Below are positions 61,501 through 64,000 of a stretch of 64,000 nucleotides of DNA, piece by piece. This stretch comes from Ephydatia muelleri. Lineage: Eukaryota > Porifera > Demospongiae > Spongillida > Spongillidae. The first letter of the stretch is position 1. The number at the start of each line of letters is the position of its first letter. Position numbers and translations under genes: made by a program. The DNA is taken from the NCBI GenBank assembly GCA_013339895.1, contig JABACO010000024.1:1713780-1777779 (forward strand). Direction: 5' to 3'. The notes beneath the pieces are model-generated. The model saw only the letters and a list, made by a program, of their open reading frames with translations. It was not told the origin of the DNA and ran no database searches.

Positions 61501-63917
61501 CTTGACGATGGTACTCTTGCTGGTCCTAAAGCAGCAGTAAATCGGGCTATTCTCCTCATTCAGCAGGTTGGCCAACCCCTGGGGCTAAGGATCAACACTA
61601 GCAAGTCAAGGTGACTTGGATGGCTTTCCGGCTAACATGAAGAGGTCTCATGAGCCTAACTTTGAGATCCTGGGTGCACCTATTGGAGATGTCATTTTTT
61701 GTGCCAAATTCCTTGCTCAAAAGCGAGCCAAGGCAGTCAGGTTGCTGTCCCAGCTGTCGGAGGTGGGAACCTTAGATCCTCAAATTGCACTTCTTCTCTT
61801 ACGTCATTGTGCCTCATTCTTTAAGCTGGTTCATTTAGCTCGCTTCCACGCCACCCTCTCTTGTGTCTGAAGGTCTAGCATTGTTTGATGAGGAGGTCCA
61901 TCGATACTTCGCTGATTGTATTGCAATTGATGCTTCAGACTATTATTGGCTGCAAGTTCAGCTGTGCCTTAGTAGGGGTGGGCTAGGCCTCCGTAAGGTG
62001 GCGTTACATTGTTCAGCAGCTTATTTGGCATCAATTATCAAAGCTGGTTGTGCAGATCCTCGTGGTGAGTTCACTATGCAAGCCATTACCACATACAATA
62101 GCTTAGTTCCTCCTGAGAGTTCTGTCTCAGTTGAGTCTTTGATTGATTCTGGCCTCAGTCAAAAGAATTTATCTAGCAGGATTGATGACCATCAATTTGA
62201 CCAGTTGTACCTCACCACATCTCCAGCCAACCGTGCCCGTCTGCTATCGGTCTCTTCGCGTCATGCTTCATCTTGGCTAGCTGTTATTCCATCAAAGGGA
62301 CTTAATCTTAGCTTGGAACCAGAAGAGTTCCAGGCTGCCATAAAATGGTGGCTTGGGATAGAAACATCGCCACAGGTACATTGCCCTTACTGCAGGGACC
62401 ACCAGCTGGATCCTCTGGGGCATCATGCTATGACGTGCAAACGGGGTTGTGATGTTGTGCGCCACAATGCCCTGAGGGATGTTTTTGCCCAATTCTGTCA
62501 CAGGGCTTGGCTGGGTGGAGTAGGCCATGGGTCAGGATCTGATAGCTCACATAGCCGGCCAGCAGACATCTTGGTGCCCAACTGGTTGAATGGCAAGCCA
62601 GCTGCTTTTGATTTAACTGTAGTCTCTCCGCTTAACTCCAAGACACTGAATGAAGCGGGAGCTACAGGTGGGTCAGCAGCTGGTAATGCCGAAGCTTGCA
62701 AACATACGGCCAACAATCAGAAGTGCAGAGAGCTAGGTTGGGTCTGTGTCCCCTTGGCAGTAGAGACTTATGGTTGTTGGGGTGAAGAAGCGCAGTGCTC
62801 AGTCTCTCGCCTGGCAGCTCGGCTGGCCCTGCAGCGCAGTGTAGCAAATCCACGGCCATCACGAACTTTACCAGAGGCTTAACCTCACCCTAGTTCGATG
62901 CAATGCTAGAGCCTTGCTCGCCCGGTCAAGGTTGCAGCATGCAGAGGACATGGGTTGAAGGTAGCCTTCACAGAGTGAATTGGTGTGTGGGTAGGGTTTA
63001 GTGTGTTTATGGCATGTTTGTTGTCAGTGATTGTAATGATTATATTCATTATTATTTAAATAAACATTATTACAAATGACCATGCAGAAACAACCCCGTA
63101 ACCCACAAGCAGGTCCATTGTTTTGGCGTTGTGTGACCTTGCGTGGGGAAAGCACGGGCATTGGCTAATTAATAATTGGTACCAACAATAAATGTAATCC
63201 AATTTAAATCAGAAGATGCAATAAGTACAAGGGTCACACATATTTTGCATTGCATACTTTGGCATGCTTTTCATTTTAGTTCATGACCCTTAGATAAATA
63301 ACAATAAACGACATAATATTAGCAAGCTGCACACGAGTAGAAATCTTTATGATGTAACATTTAAATGTTCGAATACCTATCTTAGTTTATTAAATCCAAT
63401 GTGATGATATTTAAAGGTGTAAAAATTACCCAAGGTTGTCTTTTTGTAATATTCACCAACATACAATTACTAACCCTGACAGTCTTGCAGAAACTGCAAA
63501 AAAAAACAAAAAGCTTGTTCTTCGCAGTCCGAAGTGATGGTGACCTCTGGTCCAAACAGTTCAATCAATGCATCTGTAGGATGACAGCAATAATTCAGCT
63601 ACATTCATATGAAAGAATGTTTGACTACCAGCAGATATCACACTGTGTTGATCGACAAAAAATTTCTTCATCTGATGCGGGTACTTCTGTACCATGCTGA
63701 GGACATCTAGCAGATTTAGGCCTTGCCTAAACTGGTCCATCATAGCTGAACACTTCACAATACAATGGTAATCCACCAACACAGTGACCAATGTGTTCTT
63801 CATACTCAAATTAATGGCAGAAACAGGGATTTGAAAACCACACTGGAGCAACAGATCCTTATCATCATCAGCAGCAAACACATCTCTTAGTTCATCGACT
63901 GTGGTAGATTGCTTCAC
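58513..63917 (-). CDS. HECT-type E3 ubiquitin ligase, 3' part (gene leaves window)
   Basis: Two exons are clear. 63629-63917 (acceptor CTGTATAG) codes DLLLQCGFQIPVSAINLSM, VLVDYHCIVKCSAMMDQFRQ and GLNLLDVLSMVQKYPHQMKK, the stretch that precedes and enters the HECT C-lobe in many invertebrate proteins. 58513-58733 (acceptor TTTGTTTTCAG) codes NLQDVVVFFTGGTIIPPYAT, KLPSSSTCDNVLRIPTKHTE and GHDGFGAT, TAG. STC is the catalytic thioester cysteine and FTGG...PP the preceding loop. HECT ligases pass ubiquitin from E2 through this Cys to substrates. Intervening exons between 58.7 and 63.6 kb (the GSN region) were not found. The intron contains a MITE and a LINE; the N-terminal part lies beyond the right edge. 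Confidence 0.75.
58835..59057. mobile_element. 223-bp TTAA MITE
   Basis: Terminal repeats CTCTTTCACGGGCAA and TTGCCCGCGAAAGAG, one mismatch, flanked on both sides by TTAA: a textbook target-site duplication of piggyBac/Kolobok-type elements. No coding capacity. Lies in an intron of the HECT gene. Confidence 0.92.
59062..59740. other. AT-rich intron sequence
   Basis: Intron of the HECT gene, ending in a (TTA)n stretch at 59709-59728 that borders the LINE. Confidence 0.5.
59745..63060 (+). mobile_element. LINE family 1, nearly full-length copy
   Basis: Order: Cys-rich N-terminus (CRCNGSSACYRNCSYAKDKK, GCTNCCVKER, then TAA at 59833), a Ser/Pro-rich region (frame 59921-60574), reverse transcriptase from about 60920 (ICPIAVGEALRRLTGKCLC; KIDLKNAFNEVS; YGSKLGVQQGDPLGPL; WYLDDGTLAGP, the catalytic DD), and a 339-codon C-terminal frame (61863-62882) with zinc knuckle CPYC...GHHAMTC and nuclease RPADILVPNWLNGKPAAFD. 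The D-x14-D spacing and C-terminal place indicate a restriction-like endonuclease as in R2/R4/NeSL-type LINEs. Several frame changes and stops (e.g. TAA 59833, TGA 61612, frame changes near 60570, 61330 and 61850) make it inactive. 3' tail is ATT/AAT-rich. Confidence 0.85.
61863..62882 (+). pseudogene. LINE family 1 C-terminal frame: zinc knuckle and REL endonuclease
   Basis: Longest intact piece of the element, 339 codons. Early part: LSRGGLGLRKVALHCSAAYL and SPANRARLLSVSSRHASSWL; middle: EEFQAAIKWWLGIE; then the CCHC knuckle C-x2-C-x9-H-x4-C, RHN-type helix (VVRHNALRDVFAQFCHRAWL), RPAD and AFDLTVVSPL, ending ELGWVCVPLAVETYGCWGEE. In the family the nuclease nicks target DNA to prime reverse transcription. 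Confidence 0.8.
63061..63628. other. Intron of the HECT gene
   Basis: No exon recognised; sequence right of the LINE up to the donor of the 63629-63917 exon. Confidence 0.4.
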
Positions 63918-64000
63918 CTATACAGCATTGAGGAAATTTTATCATTAAATAACATGACATGTTCAGTATCTAGGCGGTACTTATTCAAGTTCACCAAATG

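Overview
This window looks like nuclear DNA of an early-branching animal, most probably a demosponge. The evidence is compact genes with many short GT-AG introns, metazoan domain families (semaphorin, PSI, Ig, adhesion GPCR, Roc-COR-Death, Kelch, HECT) and a dense load of hAT, Tigger, Merlin and TTAA-type DNA transposons, LINEs and microsatellites. The sponge assignment is an inference from gene content. I see no prokaryotic operon structure, tRNA, rRNA or CRISPR array.

Layout. 1-9.4 kb: simple repeats, foldback and hAT MITEs, a fossil Ty3-type fragment, a decayed inverted copy of a Kelch gene, a 1.2-kb dispersed repeat and a deleted hAT element. 9.5-17.5 kb: isolated, well-spliced exon-like pieces of conserved genes (an RBPJ/CSL exon, three NCKAP1/HEM pieces that are not in protein order, the last exon of mitochondrial thiolase ACAA2) set among long (GT)n arrays and MITEs; either real fragmentation or a repeat-driven misassembly. 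19.1-23.5 kb (minus): a Kelch-repeat gene followed by a Roc-COR-Death gene, possibly one transcription unit. 24-43 kb: transposon territory with a Merlin transposase, a 3.5-kb hAT element between inverted repeats, fragments of two restriction-like-endonuclease LINE families, a GYGGT pentamer array and a 27-bp coding-like minisatellite.

43.9-56.3 kb (plus) carries the most striking locus: a 30-exon gene whose splice phases all agree and which I read as one protein of about 1,779 aa: signal peptide, complete Sema domain, PSI, five Ig domains, HRM-like cysteine module, GAIN with a degenerate GPS, seven transmembrane helices and a cytoplasmic tail. This is a semaphorin/plexin-type ectodomain on an adhesion GPCR, an architecture I do not know from described receptors.

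56.5-57.4 kb is a 51-bp satellite next to a LINE fragment. From 58.5 kb to the right edge runs a minus-strand gene with a HECT ubiquitin-ligase C-terminus; one intron holds a TTAA MITE and a nearly full-length LINE in the opposite orientation, with stop codons and frameshifts.
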